Positions 1-7,940 of a stretch of 64,000 nt of DNA are shown piece after piece. The notes beneath the pieces are model-generated. The model was not told the DNA's origin. It made no database searches and was given only the letters and a program-made list of their open reading frames with translations. The DNA comes from APNM01 sp040361335 (lineage in GTDB: Bacteria > Pseudomonadota > Gammaproteobacteria > Nevskiales > Salinisphaeraceae): contig NZ_APNM01000004.1 in the NCBI RefSeq assembly GCF_040361335.1, forward strand, positions 124,001 through 188,000, read 5' to 3'. The position numbers and the translations under genes are program-made. The first letter of the stretch is position 1, and each line of letters starts with the position of its first letter.

Positions 1-212
1 GCCGCGCCCTCTCCCTGCCGCCATTCGGCCTCGGCATGTACGCCGCGGTCCTGGCGGCCGGCCTGCTGCGCGTGGCCGCCGCCCTGGGCCTGCTCGACTA
101 CCGGCTGGGCGTGAGCGCGAGCGCCCTCGCCTGGGCGGTCGGCTTCGGCCTGTTCGTCATCGCCTACTGGCCGATCCTGAGCCGGCCTCGGGCCGACGGC
201 AGGCCGGGCTGA
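1..212 (+). CDS. nnrS: NnrS family protein, C-terminal part
   Basis: Only the last 69 codons are in the window, in the frame beginning at base 3; the gene starts upstream. The visible part holds two hydrophobic segments and ends with ILSRPRADGRPG, which matches the conserved cytoplasmic tail of NnrS heme- and copper-containing membrane proteins as I remember them. NnrS proteins are linked to nitric oxide metabolism or tolerance and are usually controlled by NO-responsive regulators. That fits the nsrR and DNR-type genes found shortly downstream. The fragment is short, so the family call rests mainly on the tail motif and context. Confidence 0.7.
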   Translation, partial: RALSLPPFGLGMYAAVLAAGLLRVAAALGLLDYRLGVSASALAWAVGFGLFVIAYWPILSRPRADGRPG

Positions 213-227
213 CACCCTCATAGCACG

Positions 228-274
228 CCGCAATATGTGGTGCTTGATCTATATCAAGGCACAGCATATTGGGG
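228..274. promoter_or_regulatory. Pair of NrdR-like boxes flanking an FNR box
   Basis: Two half-degenerate palindromes resemble the NrdR consensus core CwAtATaTwG. The first core is CAATATGTGG at 231-240 and the second is CAGCATATTG at 262-271; each matches 8 of 10 positions. Their centres are 31 bp apart, the three-helical-turn spacing typical of NrdR box pairs. NrdR is the ATP/dATP-sensing repressor of ribonucleotide reductase genes, and the next gene is nrdJ. The FNR box lies exactly between the two. Site recognition is by eye. Confidence 0.7.
244..257. promoter_or_regulatory. FNR/DNR box upstream of nrdJ
   Basis: TTGATCTATATCAA is a perfect match to TTGAT-N4-ATCAA. Its centre (250.5) is 63.5 bp before the nrdJ start codon. 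A weak -10-like sequence (GATAGGGT, 278-285) lies about one class II FNR promoter distance downstream. Anaerobic activation of nrdJ is inferred. Confidence 0.88.
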
Positions 275-313
275 GCGGATAGGGTCGGCGGCACCATATA
301 GGAGGAGTACGCC

Positions 314-2470
314 ATGGCCGATGCCGCGGCAGTTCATACCCTGTCGGGTGCCGTCGGCGGCATCCCGCTGCAGCCGGCGTCCCTGGACATCTGGGACCGG
401 AAGTATCGCCTCGTAACCAAGGACGGGCGTCCCGTGGACCGGGACGTGGACGACACCTTCAAGCGGGTCGCGCGGGCGCTGGCGGAGATCGAGACCACGC
501 CCGCCGCACGGGACGAATGGAACGAGAAGTTCCTTTGGGCGCTGCGCCACGGCGCCATCCCCGCCGGGCGCATCGTGTCCAACGCCGGCGCCCTGGCGCA
601 CAAACCGGCCACCTCCACCATCAACTGCACGGTCTCGGGCACCATCGGCGACTCCATGGACGACATCCTGGCCAAGGTGCACGAGGCCGGACTCACCCTG
701 AAGGCCGGCTGCGGCATCGGCTACGAGTTCTCCACGCTGCGGCCCAGGGGCGCCTATGTCTCCGGGGCCGGCGCGTACACCTCCGGGCCGCTGTCCTTCA
801 TGGACATCTACGACCGCATGTGCTTCACGGTCTCCTCCGCCGGCGGTCGCCGCGGCGCGCAGATGGCCACCTTCGACGTGGGGCATCCCGATGTCCTGGA
901 CTTCATCCGCGCGAAGCGCGAGGCCGGCCGGCTGCGGCAGTTCAACCTCTCGCTGCTGGTCACGGACGAGTTCATGCAGGCCGTGGCGCATGACGACGAA
1001 TGGCCTCTGGCCTTCCCATTATTGGCGGAGGAAGCCGCGGACGGCGGCGTCGATCTGGACGATCCGGCGCAGGTGATCTGGCGCGAGTGGCCGGCCACCG
1101 CGGGTTATGTCACCCGCGAGGACGGCGCGGTGGCCTGCCGGATATACCGCAAGGTCAAGGCCCGGGGCGTCTGGGACATGATCATGACGGCCACCTACGA
1201 CTACGCCGAACCGGGCTTCATCCTCATCGACCGTGTCAACGAACTGAACAACAACTGGTTCTGCGAGACCATCCGCGCCACCAACCCCTGCGGCGAACAG
1301 CCCCTGCCGCCCTACGGCGCCTGCCTGCTGGGCTCGATCGACCTGACCCGCTTCGTGCGCGACCCCTTCTCCGAGCAGGCCCGATTCGACTGGGAGACCT
1401 ACCGCGAGGTGGTCGATGTCTTCACCCGCATGCTGGACAACGTCGTGGAGATCAACGGCCTGCCGCTGGCGCGGCAGCGCGACGAGATCCTCCGCAAGCG
1501 CCGCCACGGCATGGGCTTTCTGGGCCTGGGCTCGGCACTGACCATGCTGCGCATGAAGTACGGCGAACCGGCGTCGCTGGCGTTCACCGAGCGCGCCGCC
1601 AAGGAAATGGCCCTGCAGGGCTGGCGCACGGCCCTGCAACTCGCCGAGGAGAAAGGGCCGGCGCCGATCATGGACGAGACGTTCACGGTCACCGAGGCGA
1701 TGCTGCGCCGTCGCCCGGAGATGGTGGCGGACGGCTACGAATCGGGCCAGACAGTGCCGGGACGCGTGCTGCACGCGAAGTACAGCCGCTATATGCAGAG
1801 GATCGCGGCCGAGGATCCCGACCTCGTGGCGCAACTCGCCGAGCGCGGCGCGCGCTTCACCCACCACAGCTCGATCGCGCCCACGGGCACCATCTCGCTG
1901 TCGCTGGCGAACAACGCCAGCAACGGTATCGAGCCCAGCTTCGCCCATCACTACTTCCGCAACGTGATCCGCGAGGGCCGCAAGTCCAAGGAAAAGGTGG
2001 ATGTGTTCTCGATGGAGCTGCTGGCCTACCGGCATCTGGTGGACGCCGAGGCGCGCCCGGCCACCGATCCGGCGACGCGCAACCTGCCGGACTACTTCGT
2101 GACCGCCGACGAGATCACGCCCCGCCAGCACGTCGATGTCCAGGCGGCGGCGCAGAAATGGATCGACTCCAGCATCTCCAAGACGGCGAACGTCCCCACC
2201 GACTACCCGTACGGGGACTTCAAGGACATCTATCTTTACGCCTACCGGCGGGACTTGAAGGGCTGCACCACCTTTCGCTTCAACCCCGAGGCCTTCCAGG
2301 GCGTGCTCGTGAAGGAGAGCGACCTGAGCAACACCACCTATCGCTTCGTCCTGGACGACGGCTCGGTGGTCGAGGCAAAGGGCGGCGACGAGATCGAATA
2401 CGACGGCGAGACCCACACCGCCGCCAACCTGTTCGACGCCCTAAAGGAAGGCTATTACGGCCGCTTCTGA
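314..2470 (+). CDS. nrdJa: Class II (adenosylcobalamin-dependent) ribonucleotide reductase, catalytic subunit
   Basis: Reduces ribonucleoside diphosphates to deoxyribonucleotides with B12 as radical source, so it needs neither O2 nor a glycyl radical. The 718-residue protein shows the family's active-site pattern: NCTVS with Cys105, CGIG at 132, NPCGEQ with Cys325 and Glu327 (the expected thiyl-radical cysteine and acid), and GACLLGS with Cys336. The C-terminal CxxC tail is missing and is supplied by the next gene, the NrdJa/NrdJb split known from Pseudomonas. ATG 314 follows AGGAGG at 300-305. The promoter carries an FNR box between two NrdR-like boxes, suggesting anaerobic induction with nucleotide-dependent repression. 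Confidence 0.95.
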   Translation: MADAAAVHTLSGAVGGIPLQPASLDIWDRKYRLVTKDGRPVDRDVDDTFKRVARALAEIETTPAARDEWNEKFLWALRHGAIPAGRIVSNAGALAHKPATSTINCTVSGTIGDSMDDILAKVHEAGLTLKAGCGIGYEFSTLRPRGAYVSGAGAYTSGPLSFMDIYDRMCFTVSSAGGRRGAQMATFDVGHPDVLDFIRAKREAGRLRQFNLSLLVTDEFMQAVAHDDEWPLAFPLLAEEAADGGVDLDDPAQVIWREWPATAGYVTREDGAVACRIYRKVKARGVWDMIMTATYDYAEPGFILIDRVNELNNNWFCETIRATNPCGEQPLPPYGACLLGSIDLTRFVRDPFSEQARFDWETYREVVDVFTRMLDNVVEINGLPLARQRDEILRKRRHGMGFLGLGSALTMLRMKYGEPASLAFTERAAKEMALQGWRTALQLAEEKGPAPIMDETFTVTEAMLRRRPEMVADGYESGQTVPGRVLHAKYSRYMQRIAAEDPDLVAQLAERGARFTHHSSIAPTGTISLSLANNASNGIEPSFAHHYFRNVIREGRKSKEKVDVFSMELLAYRHLVDAEARPATDPATRNLPDYFVTADEITPRQHVDVQAAAQKWIDSSISKTANVPTDYPYGDFKDIYLYAYRRDLKGCTTFRFNPEAFQGVLVKESDLSNTTYRFVLDDGSVVEAKGGDEIEYDGETHTAANLFDALKEGYYGRF

Positions 2471-2546
2471 GAGGAAGCTTGCAAAACTACTGCGCTGCTA
2501 CGTTTTGCAAACACCCTCTAAAACGCACAAGGGAGAAGGAAACATC

Positions 2547-3242
2547 ATGGCGATAAAGATCGACCGCAAGATCGTCGACTACGATGTAGCCCGGCCCGAG
2601 ACCGCGCCGACGGAGACGCCGCAGGCGCCCGAGATCGAGCACATGCACGAGCGGGTGCAGCGCCCGGAGCGGCTCGAGGGCAAGACCTACAAGGTCAAGA
2701 CGCCACTGTCCGACCACGCCCTCTACGTGACCATCAACGACGTCGTGCTCAACGCCGGCACCGAACACGAGACACGACGGCCGTTCGAGATGTTCATCAA
2801 CTCGAAGAACATGGACCACTTCCAGTGGATCGTGGCGCTGACGCGCATCGTCTCCGCCGTATTCCGCAAGGGCGGCGACTGCACCTTCCTGGTGGAAGAG
2901 CTCAAGAGCGTGTTCGATCCGCGGGGCGGCTACTTCAAGAAGGGCGGCAAGTTCATGCCCTCCCTGGTGGCCGAGATCGGCGAGATCATCGAACAGCATC
3001 TCAAGCATATCGGGCTGCTCGAAGACGACACCCTGGACGAGCACCAAAAGGCGTTCATCGCCGCCAAGCGCGCCGAGATCGAGGCCCGACAACCGCAGAA
3101 GCAGGTCGACGCCCAGTGCGACGACAGCACCGCCGAGTTCCCGGAAGGCGCCCAACTTTGCGGCAAGTGCCACACCAAGGCCATGGTGCTCATGGACGGC
3201 TGCCTCACCTGCCTGAACTGTGGCGACTCCAAATGCGGTTGA
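2547..3242 (+). CDS. nrdJb: NrdJb, C-terminal partner of class II ribonucleotide reductase
   Basis: A 231-residue TSCPD-domain protein matching the separate C-terminal part of split class II reductases. The C-terminal 25 residues are cysteine-rich (CGKC, CLTCLNC and a final SKCG), as expected for the swinging thiols that re-reduce the active site. I chose ATG 2547, preceded by GGGAGAAGG at 2531-2539, over an in-frame upstream ATG at 2505 that would add 14 non-conserved residues. It lies 76 bp after nrdJa on the same strand and is probably cotranscribed. The split pair should form one functional enzyme. Confidence 0.9.
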   Translation: MAIKIDRKIVDYDVARPETAPTETPQAPEIEHMHERVQRPERLEGKTYKVKTPLSDHALYVTINDVVLNAGTEHETRRPFEMFINSKNMDHFQWIVALTRIVSAVFRKGGDCTFLVEELKSVFDPRGGYFKKGGKFMPSLVAEIGEIIEQHLKHIGLLEDDTLDEHQKAFIAAKRAEIEARQPQKQVDAQCDDSTAEFPEGAQLCGKCHTKAMVLMDGCLTCLNCGDSKCG

Positions 3243-3376
3243 ACGGCATCCGCCACCAGCGCGGCTGTCATGCCGGTCCGGGCACCACGGCCCTGGCGGC
3301 TATCGCCATAAAAAAGTAACGGATATACTGCTTACGAAGGTTCACCACGGATCGCGTCCCGCCGGGCGACCGTTTC

Positions 3377-3808
3377 ATGAAACTGACCCAGTACACCGAC
3401 TACTCGCTGCGGGTCCTGATGTACCTGGGCGTGACCGATCGCGACCGGGCCACGATCTCGGAGATCGCGGCCTGCTACGGCATCTCGCGAAACCACATCA
3501 TGAAGGTGGTCTACGAACTGGGGCGGCTGGGTTATATCGAAACGATCCGGGGCAAACACGGCGGCATCCGCCTGGGCCGCGAGCCGGCGGACATCAACGT
3601 GGGCGACGTCGTGCGCCGCATGGAAAGCGGCTTCGAGCTGGTCGAATGCTTCGGCGCCGGCAACGCCTGCCGGCTGACGCCCGCCTGCGTGTTGCGCGGC
3701 GCCCTGGACGACGCCCTGGGCGCCTTCATCGCCACCCTGGACGACTACACGCTGGCCGACCTGATCGCGCCGCGTCGGGAACTGCGCCGACAGCTCGCAC
3801 CGGCATAG
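3377..3808 (+). CDS. nsrR: NsrR, Rrf2-family nitric oxide-sensing repressor
   Basis: A 143-residue Rrf2 protein with an N-terminal winged helix (residues 1-65) and a cysteine trio Cys91, Cys98 and Cys104 in ECFGAGNACRLTPAC, nearly the spacing of E. coli NsrR. Asp8, a cluster ligand in some NsrR proteins, is also present (TDYSLR). The family binds a NO-sensitive Fe-S cluster and represses NO-detoxification and denitrification genes. A -10-like TATACT lies at 3324-3329 upstream. Next to it are the DNR-type gene on the opposite strand and nnrS about 3 kb upstream, so an NO-response role is consistent. IscR, the main alternative, has a different cysteine pattern. Confidence 0.9.
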   Translation: MKLTQYTDYSLRVLMYLGVTDRDRATISEIAACYGISRNHIMKVVYELGRLGYIETIRGKHGGIRLGREPADINVGDVVRRMESGFELVECFGAGNACRLTPACVLRGALDDALGAFIATLDDYTLADLIAPRRELRRQLAPA

Positions 3809-3825
3809 GCGCCACCCCCGGCGCG

Positions 3826-4536
3826 TCAGCAATCGCCGGTGACGACCGCGGCCTCCAGCGCCGCCCGGTCCAGGACCGTGATCTCCGGCCCGTCGACCCG
3901 GATCAGGCCACTCTCCTCCAGCCGACGCAACAGCCGGGACAGCGTTTCCGGCTGCAGCGACAGCCGCGAGGCCAGGACCTTCTTGGACAGGTTCAGGCGG
4001 ATGACCTCGGTGCCGTCCGTCCCCGGTCGCGGCGCCTCCCGCAACAGGAAACTCGCCAGGCGCAGGACACCGTTCTGAAGCGACAGGGACTCGATCTCGG
4101 CGACCCGCTCGCGCAAGCGCATGCTGAGCTGGGCGAGCATGCCGAAACAGGCGTCGGTGGATGCGACCAGGGTCTCGCGCACCGGCTCGGTGGGCACGCC
4201 CAGCAGTTCGCTCGGCTCGACCGCGGCGGTATGCACCGGATAGCTGCGGCCGCGCATGAACATCACCGCCTCGGCAAAGCTCTCGCCCGGGCCGGCGAGA
4301 TGGATGATCTTCTCGTTGCCGTCCGGCGCGATCCGGTACAGCTTGATGTGGCCGCTGCGGACCAGGTAGAAGCGGTCGGCCGATTCGCCCTGACGGAACA
4401 GGCTCTCGCCCTGGCGCAACCGCACCACGCGCGTGCCCGCGAGCACGCGGGCCAGCAATTCGTCGCTCAGCGCCCCCAGCACGGGGTGCCCGCGCAGCTC
4501 CGCCTCGGCGGGCGGGGCCGGTTTCGGCGGTGTCAT
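3826..4536 (-). CDS. dnr: DNR-type Crp/Fnr-family transcriptional regulator
   Basis: A 236-residue CRP/FNR protein with a cyclic-nucleotide-fold sensor domain (about residues 15-135), dimerisation helix and winged helix at the C-terminus. It lacks the N-terminal cysteine cluster of FNR. It shares FAEAVMFM, EIESLSLQN and LSLQPETLSR with Pseudomonas DNR as I recall that sequence; the PETLSR recognition helix has the E-x2-SR contacts that read TTGAT half-sites. DNR proteins sense NO through heme and activate denitrification genes. ATG 4536 is preferred to GTG 4539 because GAGG lies 7 nt before it. The ribosome-binding site is buried in a strong hairpin (4541-4569). Confidence 0.85.
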   Translation of the reverse strand: MTPPKPAPPAEAELRGHPVLGALSDELLARVLAGTRVVRLRQGESLFRQGESADRFYLVRSGHIKLYRIAPDGNEKIIHLAGPGESFAEAVMFMRGRSYPVHTAAVEPSELLGVPTEPVRETLVASTDACFGMLAQLSMRLRERVAEIESLSLQNGVLRLASFLLREAPRPGTDGTEVIRLNLSKKVLASRLSLQPETLSRLLRRLEESGLIRVDGPEITVLDRAALEAAVVTGDC

Positions 4537-4540
4537 CACC

Positions 4541-4569
4541 CTCCCTCGATTGCATCCGGATCGAGGGAG
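4541..4569 (-). promoter_or_regulatory. Hairpin covering the dnr ribosome-binding site
   Basis: A perfect 10-bp inverted repeat, CTCCCTCGAT (4541-4550) and ATCGAGGGAG (4560-4569), separated by 9 bases. Read on the minus strand, the second arm carries the GAGGGAGG Shine-Dalgarno directly before the dnr start, so folding would hide it. It could equally be a DNA operator. Confidence 0.55.
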
Positions 4570-4629
4570 AGAATCGGCGAGACCCGCGCCGATTGCAACC
4601 GCCGCGCGCCGGCGTCAGGATGACCCGCG

Positions 4630-5025
4630 ATGGCCGCCTGGTACCCCCTGCTCAAGCAAATCCACCTCGCCACGGTCGCGCTGACCCTGGCGCTGTTCCT
4701 GTTGCGCGGGTGGTGGATGCTGACGGCACCGGAGCGCCTGCGGCGGCGCTGGGTGCGCGTGCTGCCCCACCTCGTGGACACGCTGCTGCTGGCCAGCGCC
4801 CTGGGTCTGATGCTGATCCTGCGGCAATACCCGTTCGTGCACGGCTGGCTCACCGCCAAGGTGCTGGCCCTGATCGCCTACATCGTCCTGGGCACGATCG
4901 CGCTCAAGCGGGGACGCACGCGGCGGGTGCGCGCGACCGCCTTCGCGGCCGCGCTCGCGGTGTTCGGCTATATCGTGACCACGGCCCTGGCGCACCATCC
5001 GGCCGGGCCGGTCGCCTTGTTCTAG
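4630..5025 (+). CDS. SirB2-like small integral membrane protein
   Basis: A 131-residue protein with four predicted membrane helices and the pattern of the SirB (COG3094) family: a LLKQIHLATVALTLALFLLR start, a PHLVDTLLLASALGL segment and a short C-terminal tail. The biochemical role of this family is unclear; its name comes from an invasion-regulator locus and not from a demonstrated mechanism. It starts 94 bp from the divergent dnr gene. I see no convincing FNR box in that gap. Family assignment is fairly secure; function is not assigned. Confidence 0.75.
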   Translation: MAAWYPLLKQIHLATVALTLALFLLRGWWMLTAPERLRRRWVRVLPHLVDTLLLASALGLMLILRQYPFVHGWLTAKVLALIAYIVLGTIALKRGRTRRVRATAFAAALAVFGYIVTTALAHHPAGPVALF

Positions 5026-5105
5026 GAAGCTGTCGCCGGGAAAGGCGATCCCGCCATTTCCCGCGTGCAGGGGCGGCGTTGAGCGTCACTGTCTCCGGCA
5101 AACGC

Positions 5106-6332
5106 CTAGAAAGCGTACTCCGCCTGCACCCAGAAACGCCGGGTGTCGACGCCGAAATCGTCGGCGCTGTAGTCAGCATACTTGACCAGTGCGTTCAGTC
5201 GCGAGGTCAACGGCCGCGCCACCACCAGATCGACCTCGCTGCCCAGATCGCCGCTGCCCTCGTCGGACCGGAAGTCATGGTAGATGGCCGTGCCGCGGAA
5301 GCCGGCCCAGGTCGCCGACAGCGAGCCGTAGCGGTCGCGCACGCCGCTGGCGGGCGTGGTCAGGAACACGTCGGCGAACCCCTGAAAGGCATGGTTGGTG
5401 GCCAGCGGCGTCTGGAAGCCGTAGGTGCCGTCGCCCCCGAGCACCTCGTAGCCGGCGGTCAGACCCAGCGGCCCGGCATCGGCACTCATCTCGGCGAGGT
5501 AGTACTCGGCGTCGACCGACGACGGCGCGTCGGCGTGATCGCTCTGATCGGCATACTCCAGGGCGTAGCGGACACCGCCGATATCGCCGGTCGCGCGCAA
5601 CCCGAAGACCTTGTGGTCCGGCGCGCCGGGCGCCCGCGGGCCGCTGTCGTCGCGGAAGTCGACGAAGTAGCCGTAGCCGCTGAGCGCGAACTCGGGGCCG
5701 TAGGCATAGCTGGCGTTCAACAGATGGGTGTCCATCTTGTTGTCGTTGTAGAGCACGAAATGCTGCTTGCGCACCCAAGCATAGCGCAGCACCACGCCCG
5801 GCAGGCGGTTGTTGACCAGGCTGACCGCGTCGAAGGTCTGCTCGTTCTGGCGCCAACCGACATTGCCGATGAAACGGGCGTTGTCGAGGATCAGCCGCTG
5901 GCGTCCCACCTTCGCTTCGGTATCGAACGGGCCGCGATAGCGCAGCCAGGCGCGGTTGATCTGCTCGTCCGTGGGATCGGCGATCGTGGTGTAGCCGGTA
6001 TGGCCGTTGGTGCTGTCCAGGAAAGCCGGGCCGCTGTTGTAGTCCTCGCCGCCGATGGCGAAGGTGCCCTCGAACTCGGCCAAGGCATCCAGGCCGTTCC
6101 AGGTGTCCGTTTGATATCCCAGACGCAGCCGCAAGGTAGTGGCGTCGGCATCGCGCAAGCCGTTGTCCTGTTCCGCGCGCTCGTGGCGAAGACGTGCGTC
6201 GACATGCGTCGTTCCCGACGTCAGGGCCCGCTCAAGGCCGGTCGCCCCATCGGCCGCCCGGGCTCCGGGAAGCGCCGCCAGCATGAGGATCGTCGCGGTA
6301 AGTCCGATTGGAATGCGGGCCGTCTTGGTCAT
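5106..6332 (-). CDS. Outer-membrane porin, alginate-export (AlgE)-like
   Basis: A 408-residue protein with a clear Sec signal (MTKTARIPIG, hydrophobic core, cleavage after ARA near residue 26), alternating amphipathic beta strands and a C-terminal phenylalanine (VQAEYAF), the outer-membrane assembly signature. The strand pattern (VGRQRLILDNARFIGNVGWRQNEQTFDA) resembles the alginate-export porin family. I chose ATG 6332, preceded on its strand by GGGAGA; an ATG 42 bases upstream in frame would put a non-signal peptide in front. It is divergent from narK1, and two FNR-type boxes lie between, so an anaerobically induced porin, perhaps for nitrate or another anion, is plausible but unproven. Confidence 0.75.
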   Translation of the reverse strand: MTKTARIPIGLTATILMLAALPGARAADGATGLERALTSGTTHVDARLRHERAEQDNGLRDADATTLRLRLGYQTDTWNGLDALAEFEGTFAIGGEDYNSGPAFLDSTNGHTGYTTIADPTDEQINRAWLRYRGPFDTEAKVGRQRLILDNARFIGNVGWRQNEQTFDAVSLVNNRLPGVVLRYAWVRKQHFVLYNDNKMDTHLLNASYAYGPEFALSGYGYFVDFRDDSGPRAPGAPDHKVFGLRATGDIGGVRYALEYADQSDHADAPSSVDAEYYLAEMSADAGPLGLTAGYEVLGGDGTYGFQTPLATNHAFQGFADVFLTTPASGVRDRYGSLSATWAGFRGTAIYHDFRSDEGSGDLGSEVDLVVARPLTSRLNALVKYADYSADDFGVDTRRFWVQAEYAF

Positions 6333-6403
6333 ATCGCCGTCTCCCGTCGCTGCAATGTCATGGCACGAAGGCACCGTTTTAGGGCAGCTTCCCGCCGCCT
6401 GCC

Positions 6404-6417
6404 TTGACCGATGTCAA
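6404..6417. promoter_or_regulatory. FNR/DNR box, porin side of the porin-narK1 region
   Basis: TTGACCGATGTCAA, with both half-sites in the TTGAC/GTCAA variant. The centre is 78.5 bp before the porin start and 35 bp from the second box, so one site per divergent gene is the simplest reading. Confidence 0.75.
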
Positions 6418-6438
6418 TCGCTTTTCTGGCGCGAATCA

Positions 6439-6452
6439 TTGACGTTGGTCAA
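6439..6452. promoter_or_regulatory. FNR/DNR box upstream of narK1
   Basis: TTGACGTTGGTCAA, a symmetrical TTGAC-N4-GTCAA site centred 68.5 bp before the narK1 start. It is the probable activator site of the whole nar operon. Confidence 0.8.
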
Positions 6453-6513
6453 GGAGCGAGGCACGGTTGAATTGCACCATAGCCGGGCAAGAGCTCAAAG
6501 GCGGAAGTCGAGC

Positions 6514-7851
6514 ATGTTGGCCCCGGAAGAATACAACCCGTCCAAGGCGCACAAGGCGCTGGCGACGTCGACCCTGGCCTTCACCGTGTGTTTCGCGGTG
6601 TGGACGATCTTTTCGATCATCGGGGTCAAGATCAAACAGGACCTGGGTCTGAGCGAGACCCAGTTCGGCCTGCTCGTGGCCACGCCGGTGCTCACCGGCT
6701 CCATCAGCCGGTTGTTTCTGGGCATCTGGACGGAGAAATACGGCGGGCGCCTGGTGTTCACGGTGCTCATGCTGACCACGTCCGTCGCCGTCTATCTCCT
6801 GGCCTCGGTCGAGACCTACGCCATCTTCCTGCTGGCCGCGCTCGGCGTCGGTCTGGCCGGCGGCTCCTTCATCGTCGGCATCGCCTACACCTCCGAGTGG
6901 TACGACAAGACGCACCAGGGCACGGCCCTGGGCATCTTCGGCGCCGGCAACATGGGCGCGGCGGTGACCAATTTCGGCGCCCCCTTCCTGGTGGTCGCCT
7001 TCGGCTGGGAGCGGACCGCCCTGATCTACGCCGCGGTGCTGGCGGGCATGGCGGTGCTGTTCTGGCTGATCACCGAGGACGATCCGCGCCTGCGCCGGCG
7101 CCGCGAGGAAGGTTCGGCGCCGACCCCGTTGCGCGAGCAGCTCGCGCCGCTGGCCAACCTCCAGGTCTGGCGCTTCTCGCTCTACTACTTCTTCGTGTTC
7201 GGCGCCTTCGTCGCGCTCGCCTCCTGGCTGCCCCGCTACTATGTGGGCGCCTACGGCCTAAGCCTGGGGGCCGCCGGAACGCTGGCGGCACTCTATGCCC
7301 TGCCGGCCTCGGTCTTCCGCGCCCTCGGCGGGTGGCTCTCGGATAAATTCGGCGCGCGGACGGTGATGTACTGGACCTTCATCGTCTCGCTGGCCTGCCT
7401 GTTCGTCCTCTCCTACCCGGATACCCGCTACGTGGTGTCGGGCATCGACGGCCCCATCGAATTCGCCTTCGGGGTGCCGATCGCGGCCTTCACGCTGCTC
7501 ACGGTGGTGCTCGGCTTCTTCATGTCACTGGGCAAGGCCGCCGTGTACAAGCACATCCCCGTCTACTACCCCGATCACGTCGGCTCGGTCGGCGGCCTGG
7601 TCGGGATGATCGGTGGCCTGGGCGGTTTCTTCCTGCCCATCGGCTTCGGCGTGATGAACGATCTCACCGGCGTCTGGACTAGCTGCTTCATGCTGCTGTT
7701 CCTGGTCGTCGCCGTGTCCCTGACCTGGATGCACTTCGCGATCCTGCGCATGGAACGCCGCCGGGTGCCGGCACTGGCCGAGGAGGAGCGGTTCCGCTAC
7801 CTGCCCGAGATCCAGCCGGACTACAAGCGGGAGCGGGAAAGCGCGTCCTGA
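6514..7851 (+). CDS. narK1: NarK1-type MFS nitrate transporter
   Basis: A 445-residue, 12-helix major facilitator protein. The N-terminus (MLAPEEYNPSKAHKALATST) and the motif RLFLGIWTEKYGGR fit the NarK1 branch of nitrate/nitrite porters, thought to bring in nitrate with protons and so to start respiration before nitrite is available for exchange. ATG 6514 is preceded by AAAGGCGG. It is followed 89 bp later by a second, NarK2-type transporter; the NarK1-NarK2 pair upstream of narGHJI is the usual denitrifier arrangement. An FNR-type box lies upstream. Confidence 0.9.
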   Translation: MLAPEEYNPSKAHKALATSTLAFTVCFAVWTIFSIIGVKIKQDLGLSETQFGLLVATPVLTGSISRLFLGIWTEKYGGRLVFTVLMLTTSVAVYLLASVETYAIFLLAALGVGLAGGSFIVGIAYTSEWYDKTHQGTALGIFGAGNMGAAVTNFGAPFLVVAFGWERTALIYAAVLAGMAVLFWLITEDDPRLRRRREEGSAPTPLREQLAPLANLQVWRFSLYYFFVFGAFVALASWLPRYYVGAYGLSLGAAGTLAALYALPASVFRALGGWLSDKFGARTVMYWTFIVSLACLFVLSYPDTRYVVSGIDGPIEFAFGVPIAAFTLLTVVLGFFMSLGKAAVYKHIPVYYPDHVGSVGGLVGMIGGLGGFFLPIGFGVMNDLTGVWTSCFMLLFLVVAVSLTWMHFAILRMERRRVPALAEEERFRYLPEIQPDYKRERESAS

Positions 7852-7856
7852 CGCGC

Positions 7857-7920
7857 GCCGCCGGCCCCGTGCCGGCGGCACACAAGAACACTTAGCGGGA
7901 GCGGCCCCGCCTCGGGGCCG
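7857..7920 (+). other. Two GC-rich hairpins between narK1 and narK2
   Basis: GCCGCCGGC (7857-7865) pairs perfectly with GCCGGCGGC (7871-7879), and CGGCCCCG (7902-7909) pairs with CGGGGCCG (7913-7920). There is no U-tract, so these look more like mRNA-stability or partial-attenuation stems inside the operon than a full terminator. Confidence 0.5.
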
Positions 7921-7940
7921 ACGACAACGAGGACCGGAAA

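Noticed and set aside
212..313. B12 riboswitch before nrdJ
   Set aside because: Only about 100 bp separate nnrS and nrdJ and no B12-box-like core was visible; the space is filled by NrdR-like and FNR boxes.
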